This document shows, in pieces, positions 39,448 through 52,679 of a stretch of DNA of 64,000 bases (positions are counted from its first letter, which is position 1; every line of letters starts with the position of its first letter). The translations under genes and the position numbers were made by a program. Location: NCBI GenBank assembly GCA_009741485.1, contig CM019214.1, positions 26,922,081-26,986,080 on the forward strand. Reading direction: 5' to 3'. The DNA comes from Malurus cyaneus samueli. Taxonomy: Eukaryota > Chordata > Aves > Passeriformes > Maluridae. The notes beneath the pieces were generated by a model. That model was not told where the DNA came from. It searched no databases and worked only from the letters and a program-made list of their open reading frames with translations.

Positions 39448-39601
39448 ATGTTGCAGCTTCTGATTTTATTGAGGAAATGCTTCTGAAGGCTGAAATTGTT
39501 TGGGAGGAAAAAATGAAAGACCCTTTTGCTGTTTCTACTTTATCTCAAGAAGAGCCATATGAAGAGATCCTCCATGATTTGCCCACAATTTCTAGTAAAC
39601 T
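39448..39601 (+). CDS. MYO16: MYO16 exon: end of ankyrin domain and linker with YEEI motif (residues 146-197)
   Basis: Acceptor ...CCAATGTCTTAG (weak pyrimidine tract), donor CT|GTAAGT. The exon is 154 bases, entering in phase 1 and leaving in phase 2. [16 protein letters not shown] (146-161) is the last half-repeat or capping helix of the ankyrin domain. It is followed by a charged stretch W-E-E-K-M-K-D (164-170) and then by a linker with [15 protein letters not shown] (177-191). The tyrosine codon is at 39558-39560. Y-E-E-I is the textbook Src-family SH2 ligand when phosphorylated. The linker is well conserved against my memory of the mammalian protein, which argues that it has a job of its own. 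Confidence 0.94.
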
Positions 39602-42600
39602 GTAAGTAAGTGCTGGTGTTGTTGTAGAGCAATTCACTGAACACAATTTTCTGTAGTAATCACTGAAGCGTGTGTGAGGAAAACAGTAAATAAAACCTCT
39701 TATAAAGAGACAGATAAGATATATATGCTTCCATTTTATAAGTTTTAATTTATGCTTGCCAGAGTGTGTTTGGATACATGAAAATTTGGAAGAGGTGAGC
39801 AACTGTTGTGAAATGATCAATCTGTAAAAATTCAGACTTCCACAGGATATATTTATATTTAGTAAAGATTGCATATTTCATGGATGTTAAACACAGTGTG
39901 TTGTTTCTGCTTCATGATTTGTAGTCATTAATGTACGTAGCTGGGTATATGACAATAATGTTTGTGAAATTTCTATTTTTTCATGTTTGTTAATTCCTTA
40001 TGAAATAAGCAGTCCTCTAGTCTAACTCGCTGTTTCAATAACCTAAATCATACTCCTGAAATTTATGTGGCCTTTAAACTGTCTTTTAAATGAAAAATTT
40101 TAATTTTGAAGCATGAAACTAAGCCTTTAGATTCTCAAATATAAGTAAAACCTTTATTTTAACTACTGATACGTTGCAATACCAGAAGTAGAAGATAGGT
40201 CACTCTTGTAGCTATGTAACAATGCCTAGCAAAAGTTATTCATGAAGGTTTTTGAGGCTTTGAGTAATGTGTCATTGTTTTTGCATCTAGATGATGCACT
40301 TCCATGTGTTTTATATTCTAGAAGTTTGTACTGCCCTGCACATATTTTACTGGGTAAAATGGTACTGGTTTTAGTGCTAACATCCATTAACTTCTGGAAG
40401 ACATGGCTTGCACAAAGGTGAAGTGGTCTGAAAATACTTTTTCTCTACTCTTTCCTTCCTGTAATACATAGGTTAAGATAGCTAATTTTTGAGATTATAT
40501 TAATTTTTTTTATATAGTGATCCTTCATGTGACAATAATACAGACCTGCCATGTGTAAAAACCTTCATTGGAAGTTTAGTAAAAGCAAAGCCCACTGAAT
40601 GGAAAAACAAAGAAAATGGATTTATGTGTGGAATTGTGATGAGTTTAGCTTCTATTCATAGCTGTATGTCAGTGTGGGACTGCATCTGCTTTGTGGTGCC
40701 TGCATGAGGACACAGTACTGGGGGAAACTGAAGTTCTGTTCAGCTCTGGGCACAGACCTTGGCAGTGGAATTTTGCAAATAGCCAGGGGGGTATTATTAG
40801 GATACAGTAAGCTTCAAATAATGCCATTTGGGCATTGTTCTTGAGGTTTTTGGCAGTTTTAGGTTTAGAGACTTTCTCAGCCAGAGCTCTGCACTGACAG
40901 TCAGGTTTGCTGTCAGTTCAGGAGAGTGTCAGCTGCCAGCCAGTTATCCTGAGATGGGACAGTTCTTGGAAAGCAAAAGTGTTGGTGTGTTTTACCAGTG
41001 CATGTCTCATCTATCAGTACTGAAAATGGAAGTTTGTTGATGAGCCATAGCACGCAGAGTTCCATGTTACTTATAAGTCCTCTAAACTTAATTTATCATG
41101 ACTGAAAATCAGGTGTGATCTCAAAGCTAGTTATCTCAGCTCTGTAGTATTATAATACTTATAATTGTGAAACCCAAACTCTTACAGGCAGTTATTATTC
41201 CAAATGACAGAATGGACATATTCTTATCTCATATTCATATGACATATTCTTAAGATATAGTGAATTATCCTCCCGAGTGGCTCCATGCTTCCTGTTAGAG
41301 AGGCAGCCTAGATGACTGCTTTCAACAGGTGATTTTTTTTTCCCAGTGGCTAATGTTGAAAACAAAGAGTTTTATCCTTCATGCTGTGTTAAAAGAGCCT
41401 GCACATGGATGTGTAATGTGCTAGGTTTAAGATAAATGTCTGTTCTGTTCTTGTGCACCAAACCAGTTCTTTAGTGCTGAAGAGGTGTGCACAGTAATAA
41501 TCCACTTGTACCATTGCTTTATTCTTTATTGCATCCATCAGCTCTCCTCATGTGAGAAAGTATATTTAATCTCCAGTGGTAAGTTTTACAGTAGTTATTA
41601 GTAACTCTGTGCTGTGGCCATATTGCTTTGTGGCCGTTTCTCAGAAGAAAACAATATTCAAAAACAGACTCAAAACTTACGTTATTTATAAATAATTATA
41701 AATACCATGTGTTCTGTCAGCAAACCTGATTTTGCTGATTCAGATTTAAATTACAGCATGGATTTCTTGGAGAACACAGTGATGAGGTGAATTGAAAGTC
41801 AGATTCTACTCAGGTAGAGGAAACAAATTTTAGCAGTCAGTATATTTGAAATACTCTTTCCAAGCAAACCTGGTTTCCTTCATTGCACTCAGTCTCATCA
41901 GTGAGGTGAGCGTGACACCGAGCAGGTTGCAGTAATTTCTCTCTGTCATTCCTCTTGTCTTGCCCTTTTCTTGTGCATTACAAAGGCTCTCCACAGGCTG
42001 CAGCACTTTTGGGGCCATACATGCTCCAGCAAAGTTCCTGGGTCATAATTGGCCAAGTAAATCAGCTGAAGGACAGAATTTTAGTAATGTCATAAAGTTA
42101 ATTGAAGGCTGGCCAATGCAACAAACCTAAGGTTTTGCCAGTTTTAATTCTAATGGTACAAGCAGAAGAAAAATAGTTAGTCCACAACAAAAATACCAGT
42201 GCAGAACACATTAATTGATCACTTACATTTCAGAACATTACATTGGCCATACCTGTTTAAAAGTGATTTTAGGCTTGTGCTATGGCTGCAGTGATCACCA
42301 CTGCACTTCTACAGTGCATATACCTGTGGAACTTTCAATTATTTGATTGTCAGCTCTCAGTTTTTCATATCTTTTTTTTTTCATGATATGGTAGAGGATG
42401 GCAACTCATAGAAAACTATCAATTTACAAAAAAAAATCCAGTAAAAATACACTATACTTCAAATTAATTTCATGTATCATGGCTTCTTTGCGTAAAATTT
42501 AAAATCCCCATTCCTCGGTATAATATCCAATATTTTTTCCAGTCAGGCAGGTAGAAAGTCCTACTATGTTCAAATAAGATTACCCTAGATAACACTTCTT

Positions 42601-45087
42601 CCTGTCTACTATGCAACATTATTTTGGCATAGGTCTCCCTTTGTGGTTAATTATCTATTAATTATCCATTAATTTTCATAAAAGAAGACAGTTCATGCTA
42701 ATGTTCTTGCCTACATTAACATAAAATCTTCCCTTGCGCTGTCCTATAGTTCAGCTTTCCGAGGCATTGCTTGACTTAATCTTACGACTGATAGAAATAC
42801 TTTTCTAAAAAAACTGTTTTCTGGATATATTTTATTTCAGTTTATTTTTCATAGTGTCTTCTTGAACCTGAGTCACAATGAACTGTTGGAGTAATTTTAG
42901 TATTTTTTTTTTCTTTCACAGAAGCATTCATATTTTTGTTCTGAGTTATATGTGATCATTTCCATCACATGAAGTCCTCTTAGTATCTCAAAAATGCACA
43001 TAATTTATAGGCAATTCTCATGTACATCAATACATGAAATGTGCCTGCTAAATTATGTTATTGTTGCCCTCTTAAGTTCAAAATACATCTGTCAAAACAA
43101 TAGGCACCCATTTTCCCCCACACTTTGCTGTGATTTACAACCCTCTTCTCTTTTGTGACACCTGAAAGGTTTATTTCATTTCAAGGAGTTTACAGCTGAA
43201 TTTTAAGAAGTGTTTCCAATGCATCTTGTGTAGTTGCCACAAAAGGGGTAAGATTAAATGGGTAATGTTCAACTTCACAGAAAAAAAAATCCTGGATCTT
43301 CACAATTTAAGAGAAGCATCACATGAATATTAAGAAAGATCTAAGTGGCAGTGCTTTGGCATTTAATACTTGAATTAATTTGGCTTATGCTTCTCTTTGT
43401 ATCTTTCTTCTCTTTACCTGTGATTAAAGATATTTGAGCAGTTTTGGACAGTAGCAAAAGGCTACTCAGAAAGAAAACTTAATATTTAATTATATTTTGT
43501 TTCATTCTGAATCTGGGTCAAATGTGAATTAATATTAGTAATTGCTGTTTGTGAGTGTCACAGATGTTTAATTTCTTCTACAGTCAAATTACTGATATGT
43601 CTTACCCTATTGCCAAATTCTATTCTGCAATTCAAACCAGAAAAAAGGGGGGTGGATCTTTTGTCCATGTGATATTTGGTAAATTTATCACAAAATTATC
43701 TGTGGTGAATCAAAGCAGTAAATAGAAATTTTTATTTTCACCAATTTTCCTGTAGATGTTTTACATTTAAATGTCTGAAGCAAAACATTTTGAGGCAAAA
43801 AAAACATTTATAGTTCATTATAAAATGTTTAAACGAATTATTTCAATATTTACATCCTGAGAGTTTCATCAAACGCAAGGTTTTGCTCGTTTATTTTTTT
43901 TTTCAATGGGAAACTACTTTGTCATGTTTTCCAATAAGTTCTGCCTGGAACATGCTTTGTCCTTTGCTTCTAAAATTATAGTTGTATTTCAGTTCTGTTT
44001 CCATCAACAGTTCTTCTCATGAGTTGCTATCAGTGTTAGCTATGAGAATTCATTTGAGTTATCTGTGAGTATAATTGTGGCTTTTTTATAACCAATGATT
44101 ACACTCAAGTAACTTAGAGTAAATATAAGATTTATTTTAAGTAAGTTTGGGTTTTATTCCGTGGTGGAATGCACTATTCCCACATTCCCATATTGGGTCC
44201 ACATTTCCTTTCAAAGAAAGTCTGTACACATTTTGGCAAGGAGCTGATGTGCTCTCCATGAGATTGTCTCATTTGCACTGTCAGAATCCAGACAATTATT
44301 TTTCAAGATGTTTGTGTTCTCAACTCCTGCGGTTGATTCCTCGCTAATTCCTTGGATGTACCACTTCACAAAATCATCCAAGATTTTGGCATTGTTGTTT
44401 TGCAGAAGTGTCATATGAACTGTCAGTAGGTGAAACAACTTCATGTGTGTAAGAATAGGCTTAACTTTTGGATGAACAGTATTGCATAATGTTGGAGTAA
44501 TTTCAGGAGCCTGCTATTTTCTTGTTTCTTTCTTTGTTTAATTTTACTTTAGCACAAATTTAGAGCAGCATCTGGTCATAAAATGTATCTTGGATATTGC
44601 CTGATTTAAAAAAAAAAACTAAAAAGTGATGGAATTTAATTTTAATAACTGCAGTGGCAAATTCTGTATTAAGTTACGTTAAAATATACTATTTTTCAAT
44701 AGTGTTGTTGGATTAACTGCGCTTTTTAAATTCAGCTTCAAAATTGGCTATTGATTTACCAGCCTTGTGCTGTCAAAAGCAGACTCATGCATATTCTCTT
44801 TGGCTTGCTCAATTCTCCTTCAGAAAAGAAATGCATAAAGGTGAATTTTAAATCAAAGTATGTTGCTCTGTGTCTTTTGGAACAGACTATCCTATGTGAA
44901 CAGTTCATTTCTCACCAATTTCTTTTTAGAATGTGTACCAGGAGCTTGTGTTTCAGCCCTGAGCTGTATCTCAGTTCTGTGCTTGTGCCACCCACATGTG
45001 ATTGTCTGACATCTTCACTGGGAGTNTACATGTGATTGTCTGACATCTTCACTGGGAGTCTAATGGCTTTATTGATTCTCTCTGCAG
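39602..45087 (+). other. MYO16 intron, 5.5 kb
   Basis: Bounded by GTAAGT and TCTGCAG. AT-rich, with no transposable element that I recognise. Its 3' end carries the 34-base tandem duplication with an N (44994-45061), directly upstream of the acceptor region. Confidence 0.8.
44994..45061 (+). repeat. 34-base tandem duplication containing an undetermined base
   Basis: A unit beginning ACATGTGATTGTCTGACATC and ending ACTGGGAGTNT (44994-45027) is followed at once by a second copy (45028-45061) ending ACTGGGAGTCT. The copies are identical apart from the N at 45026. The second copy ends 26 bases before the 45088 exon. Confidence 0.92.
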
Positions 45088-45238
45088 CAATCCCCTGGCT
45101 TTACCGATTGCCAAGCAAGACAGTTTGCTGGAGAAAGACACCATGTTCAAGGATGCAGCTAAAGGCTTATGCAAGCAGCAGTCTCAAGACAGCACATCTG
45201 AAAATGTCACTGTGAATACCACAGCCAAGCTTGAGCAG
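45088..45238 (+). CDS. MYO16: MYO16 exon: ankyrin-motor linker (residues 197-247)
   Basis: Acceptor ATTCTCTCTGCAG, donor CAG|GTAATG, 151 bases. It takes two bases from the previous exon (AAA CT|C = Lys-Leu) and ends in phase 0. It encodes a polar linker without a recognised fold: [12 protein letters not shown] (203-214), [16 protein letters not shown] (217-232) and A-K-L-E-Q (243-247). The first two blocks agree with mammalian MYO16 as I recall it. The stretch between them and the exon end ([10 protein letters not shown]) appears variable. A 34-base tandem duplication containing an undetermined base lies 26-93 bases upstream of the acceptor, so the polypyrimidine and branch-point region of this exon needs checking in the assembly. 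Confidence 0.94.
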
Positions 45239-45849
45239 GTAATGAATGGCATGCAATGTCTTGAAATTGTGTTAATGCTAGGATCTGGAAATCATAAACT
45301 AAATGAAGCTGAAGACCTTGGTATTTTTTCCCTCACCATAAAGCAATATCATTTGCACTGTGGAGCCCTGTCACCGTGATCACTCCCTGCAATCTGTCTG
45401 GCCCTGCAGAGTTTCCTTTACAAATTGAGCAGCTGCTTCCTCCCAGCTCCTGGTGGCAGATCAGGGGCTGTGGGGAGGGCTCACAGCTCCTCAAAATCTA
45501 TTCATGGCTCCAAACTGGGGAGGCACAACTGTTACCCAGAGAGTGTGCTGGTCTCAAACTTCAGGTTACAAAAGAAAGAAACACAGCCTGGGAGACTGAG
45601 AAAACAAAAAGAATGTTAAAGGAATATCAAGTTGCAAAGTAAGTGACTGTAATTGAAAGCTAGGAATTGCCAGATTTACAGATGCAGTGTTAACTCCCTT
45701 TCTTGTGATAATGCTTTAGATTACTGGCACTGATTATTTGGATATCCTTTGCGGATGAAGATCTCATGCAGTGTATAGGATGAATGCTAAAGGAGGCAGT
45801 GACCTATTGCTTATAAATCTAGCATGTCCCAAGTTTGAATCTTTAGGAC

Positions 45850-45894
45850 TTATTTTTTGTTTTGTTTTGGTTTGGTTTTTGTTTTGTTTTGGGG
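45850..45894 (+). repeat. GTTTT-type low-complexity run
   Basis: Imperfect repetition of GTTTT and GGTTT units, ending in a run of G. Confidence 0.8.
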
Positions 45895-48484
45895 GGAGAA
45901 GGTGGGCCGTTGTTTGGGTTGTTTTGTGATGCAAGAGGGTTTATTTTCTGTTGCATGCATTTGGGAAACCCATGTTCCAGAAGTATTTAGCCATTTAAGA
46001 AAAACTACTTTTGAATGGAGGGGATGGGGGAGGGGAGTATTTCCAATAAAAATTATTTACTGTGAATTTGAAGCATAGCAAAGGAGAAAGATACTGGTTT
46101 GATTTAAGCCATGTTCAGTTCAAAAAAACTGCATCACTGTCTTGGCAGAAGAATTGCACGCTCCACTGCATTTTATTTGGATGTGTTTCAGAGGAATGGC
46201 TTGATCACATGAGATCAATCAGTGCGTCCATATGTAAATTACATGAGTCAATCTGTGAAAGAGCTTCAGCTTTGGAATCCTGTAGAGCACTCAGTTCCCT
46301 GTTCAGTCAGAGGATACCACAACATGTTTTGCACTTGGTTTACATCGTGTTTTCATGTAATACAGTTTCTGGTGTTGCTGACTGATGTGATTTGATGGAA
46401 ACAGTCATTCCAAGGGACAAGCACTGCTGTCCAAAAACGTGAATGCTTGAAGCCCTTATAGGAATAATTGTTCTATAATTGTAGGAAAGGAGAGGGAGGC
46501 ATTTAGCTTAGGGTCTTGCTGAGAATATCGCTCGCTTCTAGATGGTCGACTGAAGTGTGTACAAGAACACAGATACTGCTTTCTGCCTGATTCTCTTTTG
46601 ATGTAAAATTATTCCGTTTATTTTTTTTTGTTATATATCTAAGCTAAACTTTTGCTTTATAGTTTGCCCATTAAAACATTCACAGAAACTGTTCAGAATA
46701 AGAACAGGTAATCTTCCAGGTTAAAATGAGCAAACAGAAGTTTTCATGCTGGTAATTGTCTTCTCCATGACTTCAAGAATCCTCGGGGCCCCAGGGCAAA
46801 TTTTAAAAAGCGCTCCTACTGTTTCACCATACTACAGTGGAACTTCCCACAATAGTTACAATTGAAAGATAAGAGAGCAGGCTTAAAGGTGAATCTGTTT
46901 TACCTCCATTATTTAAGAAATTTCTGCAGGAAACAGTCTCAAATTCTGCTCTAAAAACAAGCTTGGAATATGTATCTTACGTTTTTTAGAAGTGGTGAAA
47001 ACTAGAAAATACCTGTAGATGCTGAATTAGGAGTGATGCTCCCTAGCATGGAAGGATAGGAAGAGGCCCTGACAGGGACAGGTATCCTAACAGGGAATAG
47101 GTTAGAAATGGTGCATTTTAAATGACTAGTTGCATTACAAAAGGGTTAACACAACTCTTCAGTTAGCAAGGAGTTAATGATCTTTAGCTTTTATGAAGGA
47201 AAGAGTAAACTAGTTTAATCACTTCAGGAAACAGTTAAATTTTAGTTAAGACTACCTAGATTTTGTCAAATTAAAAATATATGTTTTTTTTCTTTCTTGA
47301 AGTGATGTAATTTTGATCCTGGAAATAAAAGGGTTGTATTCTCTACTGCTTGCCATGCATTATGAACTGTGGGCATATGTATATCATATCTATATTTGTG
47401 TTAATAATATTTAGATCTTAGTTTTCAAAGATGATATTTATCCATGTAATAACATTTTTCTAATTATAATTTTTTTATTTCACAGTGTGGGAAGAAAAGT
47501 GGTTTTTTTGTGCTGATACCAAAGGAAAGATTTGAAAAACCCCTTCCCACTGTTCCTTCCTTTTGGGTATCCTAATTCTAATGAGTTTCACTATCTTTTA
47601 GTCTTACCAGTTGCATTCAAACTACACTCAAAGTAATCATGTTTTGTTTAATTTTTCAATAGGTTATGTGGAGTCATTACTTGGGTTTTATGTTCATATA
47701 TTATTGAAATATATCAGGATGATATTTCGTATGCTTTGTGTCAGAAATATCATACATTCTTAGGCAATATGGCATGCAGATTAGGCCTTTATTGGAAGAT
47801 CAAAAAGAAAAATTTCATTCTAGTACATTTCAAACATGCATTTTTAATAGAAAAAACCCGTAACTTTTTTGGTTTGAAAAGAAATAACAGTTCAAATTTA
47901 TGTATTGCTTCAGGTTTTTTTAATTGCAAAAATGATGAAAAAGAGCCTCAAGAAAATATTATTTCTCATGAAGATTTTTATTACTTGAAGCATAGGAGAT
48001 GGGGATGAAATAACTACATTTTGGAGGTTTTGGACCTCTCTTCGTTTGTATTAGCTTTTGCTTTTTTCCTGGGTAAAAGGTGTTCTTTGATCATCCATAG
48101 TGTCAAGATCTGTGCAGCCAAACAAAGCATTATGAATAATTTTTAGAATTTTATCATGTTCTCAATTTCTCTTCATCTCATCTGGGAAGGATATTTTTTG
48201 ATAGCAGATTGAAATTAATACCTTGGAATTGAATTGCATGCTTCATGCTGCAAATAAATATAAATTAAATATTTTCTTTCTCTTAATTGGGTCTTTTTAA
48301 AAAAATTAAATTTTCTTATGGTTCTTGTTTATGTATTTTTGGCCACATGAATGTGTGATAGAGTATCCCCCGGTTCCCTTTTGATTGTTCCAATGTCAGT
48401 TATAACACAGACAGGCACATCTGTGTGTAACAATATTACACAAAAGAGCTGTTATGCACACATATTTCAGTGAAAGAGGTTTTT

Positions 48485-48500
48485 AATATATATATATATA
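48485..48500. repeat. (AT)n microsatellite
   Basis: About eight AT dinucleotide units in a row. Confidence 0.85.
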
Positions 48501-49802
48501 ACTAGAAATTATTTTTTATGAGCAGATTGTGAAGGTTGTTAAGTGTTTGTAATTTGAAGAGTAAATAGAAATCTTCATTGTAAGCATTACAAAAATTAAA
48601 AAAGTAATCACTTCCAGAGGCGTAGTTGTGTTGGAATGGTGTGTGTATGGCTATTTTTCTTCTATGTCTCATAAAATATGCATCCTGCAATTAGAATGAT
48701 AGCCAGATAGATGCTTTGAGCTAAAAAAATCACATCTCTAGGTTCAGAAAAGTAGAATGGGACTTCAAGGTGCCCACAAATAAGATACTAATAATGTGCG
48801 TAACATTGACTGTTTAGTCAAATCTGTTGTGAGTTTAAGTGATTTAGAGTTTCTTATTTCTATGTGATTATTTGGTTGTTGAACTGTGAAATTGGATGCA
48901 GTGTATCTGGTAGAAAATGCTGAAACTTCAGATCCTAAACTTTGTAGAAGAGTTAAAAATATTTTGATTTCCTTACTTGGTGCTTTACTGAGCACTTCAC
49001 ATTTCTAAACATATCTACAGAATAAGCATTTTTGGCCATGCCTGGATTATGAAATAAATGCAAGCCAGGGCCTGTTTGCTGGCCTGGGGCTGTGTGGGAT
49101 GAGTCTGTACACACCTATAAGGTAAAACTCTTTTCTCCCTCCAGAGATGGGGCCGTGCTGAAATGACCTGTGGGAAATGATAATTGACATGTGACCCCGA
49201 ATGATAACCAGGCTTATCTGCATGAGTGCTAGTTGATAGGAGCAAGGAATGTATGAGGAAGTGTGTTTAAAAGTTCAGAAAATATGGAGAATCCCAGGGC
49301 AGTACTTCTATCCAAGCCCTTCTTTTATTTACAAATACATGGCAGAGGCTTAATGTTTATGGAGATAGATTAAAAGAAGCTCATTCTACAGCACAGATGT
49401 TCTGAGTTTTCATGGCACACAAGGGAGTGCAGTGAAGACTGATGCCTGTTTTGTTCCTGCATGCCAGGTGAGCAAAGTTAAGGAAAGGAGGCCACAGACT
49501 TCTGTCTCCCAGCTCTCTCTCCAAGACACTTGAAAACGTTCTTGGATTTCTTTTTTTAATTCTTTTTTTCTATTCCAATGTTTGTCATCAAAGACAGATG
49601 CCAAGATGTCCTTTTTATTTTTGTTTTGCCAAGTGCAATTCTAGTTTTCTAGTCAGCTGTGCATCCAGCTGCCATGATTAGAAACAAAAAGAGCGAGAAG
49701 TGCCCTCTTCTGTGTGACAGAGGAATCTTCATTCACTTCAATAGGGTGAGGAACAAACCTCTGCAATAGGTAGACACACACCTCTATAAGGCACAGGCTG
49801 TG

Positions 49803-49863
49803 AAATCAGAGTATCATGTTTTCTGGAATAGACCTTGAATATCATCAAATCAGAGTATCATGT
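49803..49863 (+). repeat. 17-base direct repeat, period 44
   Basis: AAATCAGAGTATCATGT occurs at 49803-49819 and 49847-49863. Confidence 0.85.
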
Positions 49864-50971
49864 AGGCCCTGAACCTATGGAAACAGCTGCAGTTTAGAAG
49901 TTCAAATGCGAGTATCAACAATCTTTGGGTTCTTCCCATGACAGAAGCACACTCTGTGTTCCCTCCAGTATCTCCCATTCTGCTGCTTCTGTCGCTGAGC
50001 TCCTGCAGCTTCCAGAGACTGAAGGTGCTGAGGTGTTCACCAAAAAAGGACAGTTTGCTTTTCTCCTGAGCCTTCCTTTTAAGCAGAATGATAGAAGAAA
50101 CAAGTTTCATTTTCATCGTCTATCCTCAAAACAGATCCTAAGTTAATATAATAAAATCTGAACAAACAACTTAATTCTATCATAGTTCATGTGAGAATTT
50201 TTTATTTCTGGGTATTTTGCTGACATGAAAAATGAATTTAACTCCATTTTAAGTGTAGATCATTATGTATAATTTTTATTTTCTCTTGAATCAAATTTCC
50301 ATTATCACTGATTCTTTTTGGCTCTGTCTCCTGTATTAATCTCTTGGATCTTTTTTTGTTTTATTAACATATACTTTTTACTTACTCCTGCAGATTTTAT
50401 ATTTTCACACTAAATCTCAAAAGGGTTAAACAATTTCACTTACCAGTTTTGGCTAAAGTGGCCTCTTCTGATAATCTTGTTTCCATGACAACACAATTCC
50501 AATTTCTTAATAACTTTCTTCTAATCTGCAAGAAAAATTCCAGTAGAATTTCAAAACCTGTGTGATAAAGAGTGGTATGAGAGCTTTGTTAAATACTGGA
50601 CTTTGCTTTACAAGTGTACCGACTAATTTCTTGACTTTTTCTGCTATAAACATTTAAGGAGGAGAGCAGGAAAATTGCATTTGAGCTGAGAATTTTTATG
50701 GGTTTAAGGATTGCAAATAGCACTCTGATTTGTTCTTAAGAGCCCATCAGACTCATGTAGTTATACACCATAACATTGATAATAATTTTTATATTCTTGC
50801 CATGATTAAGATTAATGATGTGAAATTGTTCAGGAATGACAACTTTCCAGTTTCCAGTTGTATTTTCTCCCATAAATGCTAGGGGTCTAGGTTTATACTG
50901 TAAGTTAGAACATTATGGTACAGAATGATTCACTGTGAAGTTACTTTATTTCTCTAATTTGTGTTTTCTAG

Positions 50972-51082
50972 ATCAAGCTAATGCCTCCAGCTCCAAATGA
51001 TGACCTGGCTTCTCTGAGTGAGCTAACAGACAGCAGCCTGCTTTATGAGATCCAGAAGCGTTTCAACAATAATCAGATATAC
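50972..51082 (+). CDS. MYO16: MYO16 exon: start of myosin motor (residues 248-284)
   Basis: Acceptor ATTTGTGTTTTCTAG, donor TAC|GTGAGT, 111 bases, phase 0 at both ends. It encodes [14 protein letters not shown] (252-265) and [17 protein letters not shown] (268-284). This is the standard opening of a myosin head (family pattern V.DM..L..L.E.S.L..L..RY....IYTY). The usual SH3-like N-terminal subdomain of class II or V myosins is absent: the motor follows directly on the linker. Confidence 0.95.
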
Positions 51083-52029
51083 GTGAGTTGCTATTTGCCT
51101 GTCAACAGCAACCTTCCAAAAAAGAGCAAAGAGAGTAGGAAAAATAGGATTACTATCATAACTATTGGACAGTGACCTGCCCTGAACTCATGACTAGTTT
51201 TAAACTGATGAGGGTGTGTGTGTATGTGTGGGTAAGCCCTGCAGTTCCTCAAGCTTGTGTAGGAAAAGGAGAAATAAAAAATGGAATATCACTTCAGATA
51301 AGTTTGAAGACAATTTATGTGTGTTTATTTCAGAGAGGAAGAATGTTGGTAAACATTGATGAACACAAGGTCACTCAGATCATAGTATGGCCTGGGGGGA
51401 TGGTGCACCACCATGATTTGTAATCTTCCTTCTCAAACCTCAAAAAAATCCTTCCCTATTTAACATTATGTTCATTTAATAGAGCACAATTACTGGAAAT
51501 GAAATTTAGATGTAAAAAGCTTGCAGTTGAACATAGGAGATTTAATTAATTTCTTCCAAGAGAAATCATTATTTGTATTGTGATGTTAATCATCTAGATA
51601 CTAGAAGAAACTGTTATAGCAGGGTTTTGTAAAGAAGGTTTTCCTGCTTGTGCTGTAATATGAATAGAAGGCACACAGTTTGGCACTTGAAAATTTTTGT
51701 ATGCCTGTCCATATCTTACTTATTACTAACTTACTGAACAGCTGAGTGGAATGCAAATGTGAAATATGCATATTATTTAAAATTTATAAGTTGATTATAC
51801 TGCTTACACTTAAGGAATATGGGGAACTGTTATGTTCCTGTGACTCCTTTTGAATTCATGGGAACTTCAATTTTAGGTGTTACAGCATTCAATGGTAAAA
51901 AAAATCAGGGGTTTAGAATCATGGATCAAATCCTAAAAAATACTCATAATGGGAGTATTTATTTTTCTTTATCTCTCTTTCAAAGAGATCCGGTAACTCC
52001 AGTTCAAAGCCAAAGTCCTCATTTGCATT

Positions 52030-52425
52030 AAACACTTTCTGCTTCATATAAAACCATTCCCCCTCATTCTGTCACTAAATCCCTGATGAAGAGGCCCTCC
52101 CTCTCTTCCCTGTAGGCCCCTTTAGGTACTGGAAGATTGCTGTAAGGTCTCCCCAGAGCTTTCTCCAGGCTAAACAATCTCAATTCTCTCATCCTGTGTT
52201 TGTAGCAGAGGTGCTCCAGGCCTCTGATCATCTTTGTGAGTCTCATTTTGTTCTCAGAGGTCCTTGACTTTCCTGTGCTGGGACCCCAGAGCTGCTGCAG
52301 CACTGCAGGGGGGTCTCAGCAGAGCAGAGCAGAGCAGAGGGGCAGATCCCCTCCCTCACCCTGCTGCTTGTGCTGCAGCCCAGATTGGCTTTGTCCACCC
52401 TCTCATCCATCAGCAGCCCCAAACA
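52030..52425 (-). mobile_element. CR1 fragment, antisense
   Basis: On the plus strand the stretch reads 'GATGAAGAGGCCCTCCCTCT', 'CTGTAGGCCCCTTTAGGTAC', 'CCAGGCTAAACAATCTCAAT' and 'GAGGTGCTCCAGGCCTCTGA'. These are the reverse complements of the CR1 3' region (lead-in to 'CTCAGCCTGGAG...'). The terminal 3' signature is missing or too diverged at its left edge. It contains a (GCAGA)4 microsatellite at 52319-52338. Confidence 0.85.
52319..52338 (+). repeat. (GCAGA)4 microsatellite within a CR1 fragment
   Basis: Four tandem GCAGA units inside the antisense CR1 fragment. Confidence 0.85.
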
Positions 52426-52679
52426 TTAAACAGTAAAATTATGCACACTTTGCAATCATTAGATGGTTTACTCTTTCTAAAAGAGTCAGGATAGTTTTTC
52501 TAGATGCATGCTCAGATATTCATACAATTGCCCACATACAGTTGCATAAAGACTTATATATGTATGAATTCCTTTGCCTAATCCCACAAGCAACATACTT
52601 TAATGGATCAGCCCTGGATAACCAATATAGCATTTCTAAATTATGTCCTCTATTCCACAAAAAAATCACTTGAGTAGCT

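Larger units (their letters stand above)
45239..50971 (+). other. MYO16 intron, 5.7 kb
   Basis: Bounded by GTAATG and TTTTCTAG. Contains a GTTTT-type low-complexity run (about 45850-45894), an (AT)n run (48485-48500) and a 17-base direct repeat (49803 and 49847). No exon or interspersed repeat is recognised. Confidence 0.8.

Noticed and set aside
39423..39605. Open frame from the ATG at 39423 reading into the linker exon
   Set aside because: The first codons are intronic; the TAG acceptor at 39445-39447 and the phase carried from the 38084 exon fix the exon start at 39448.
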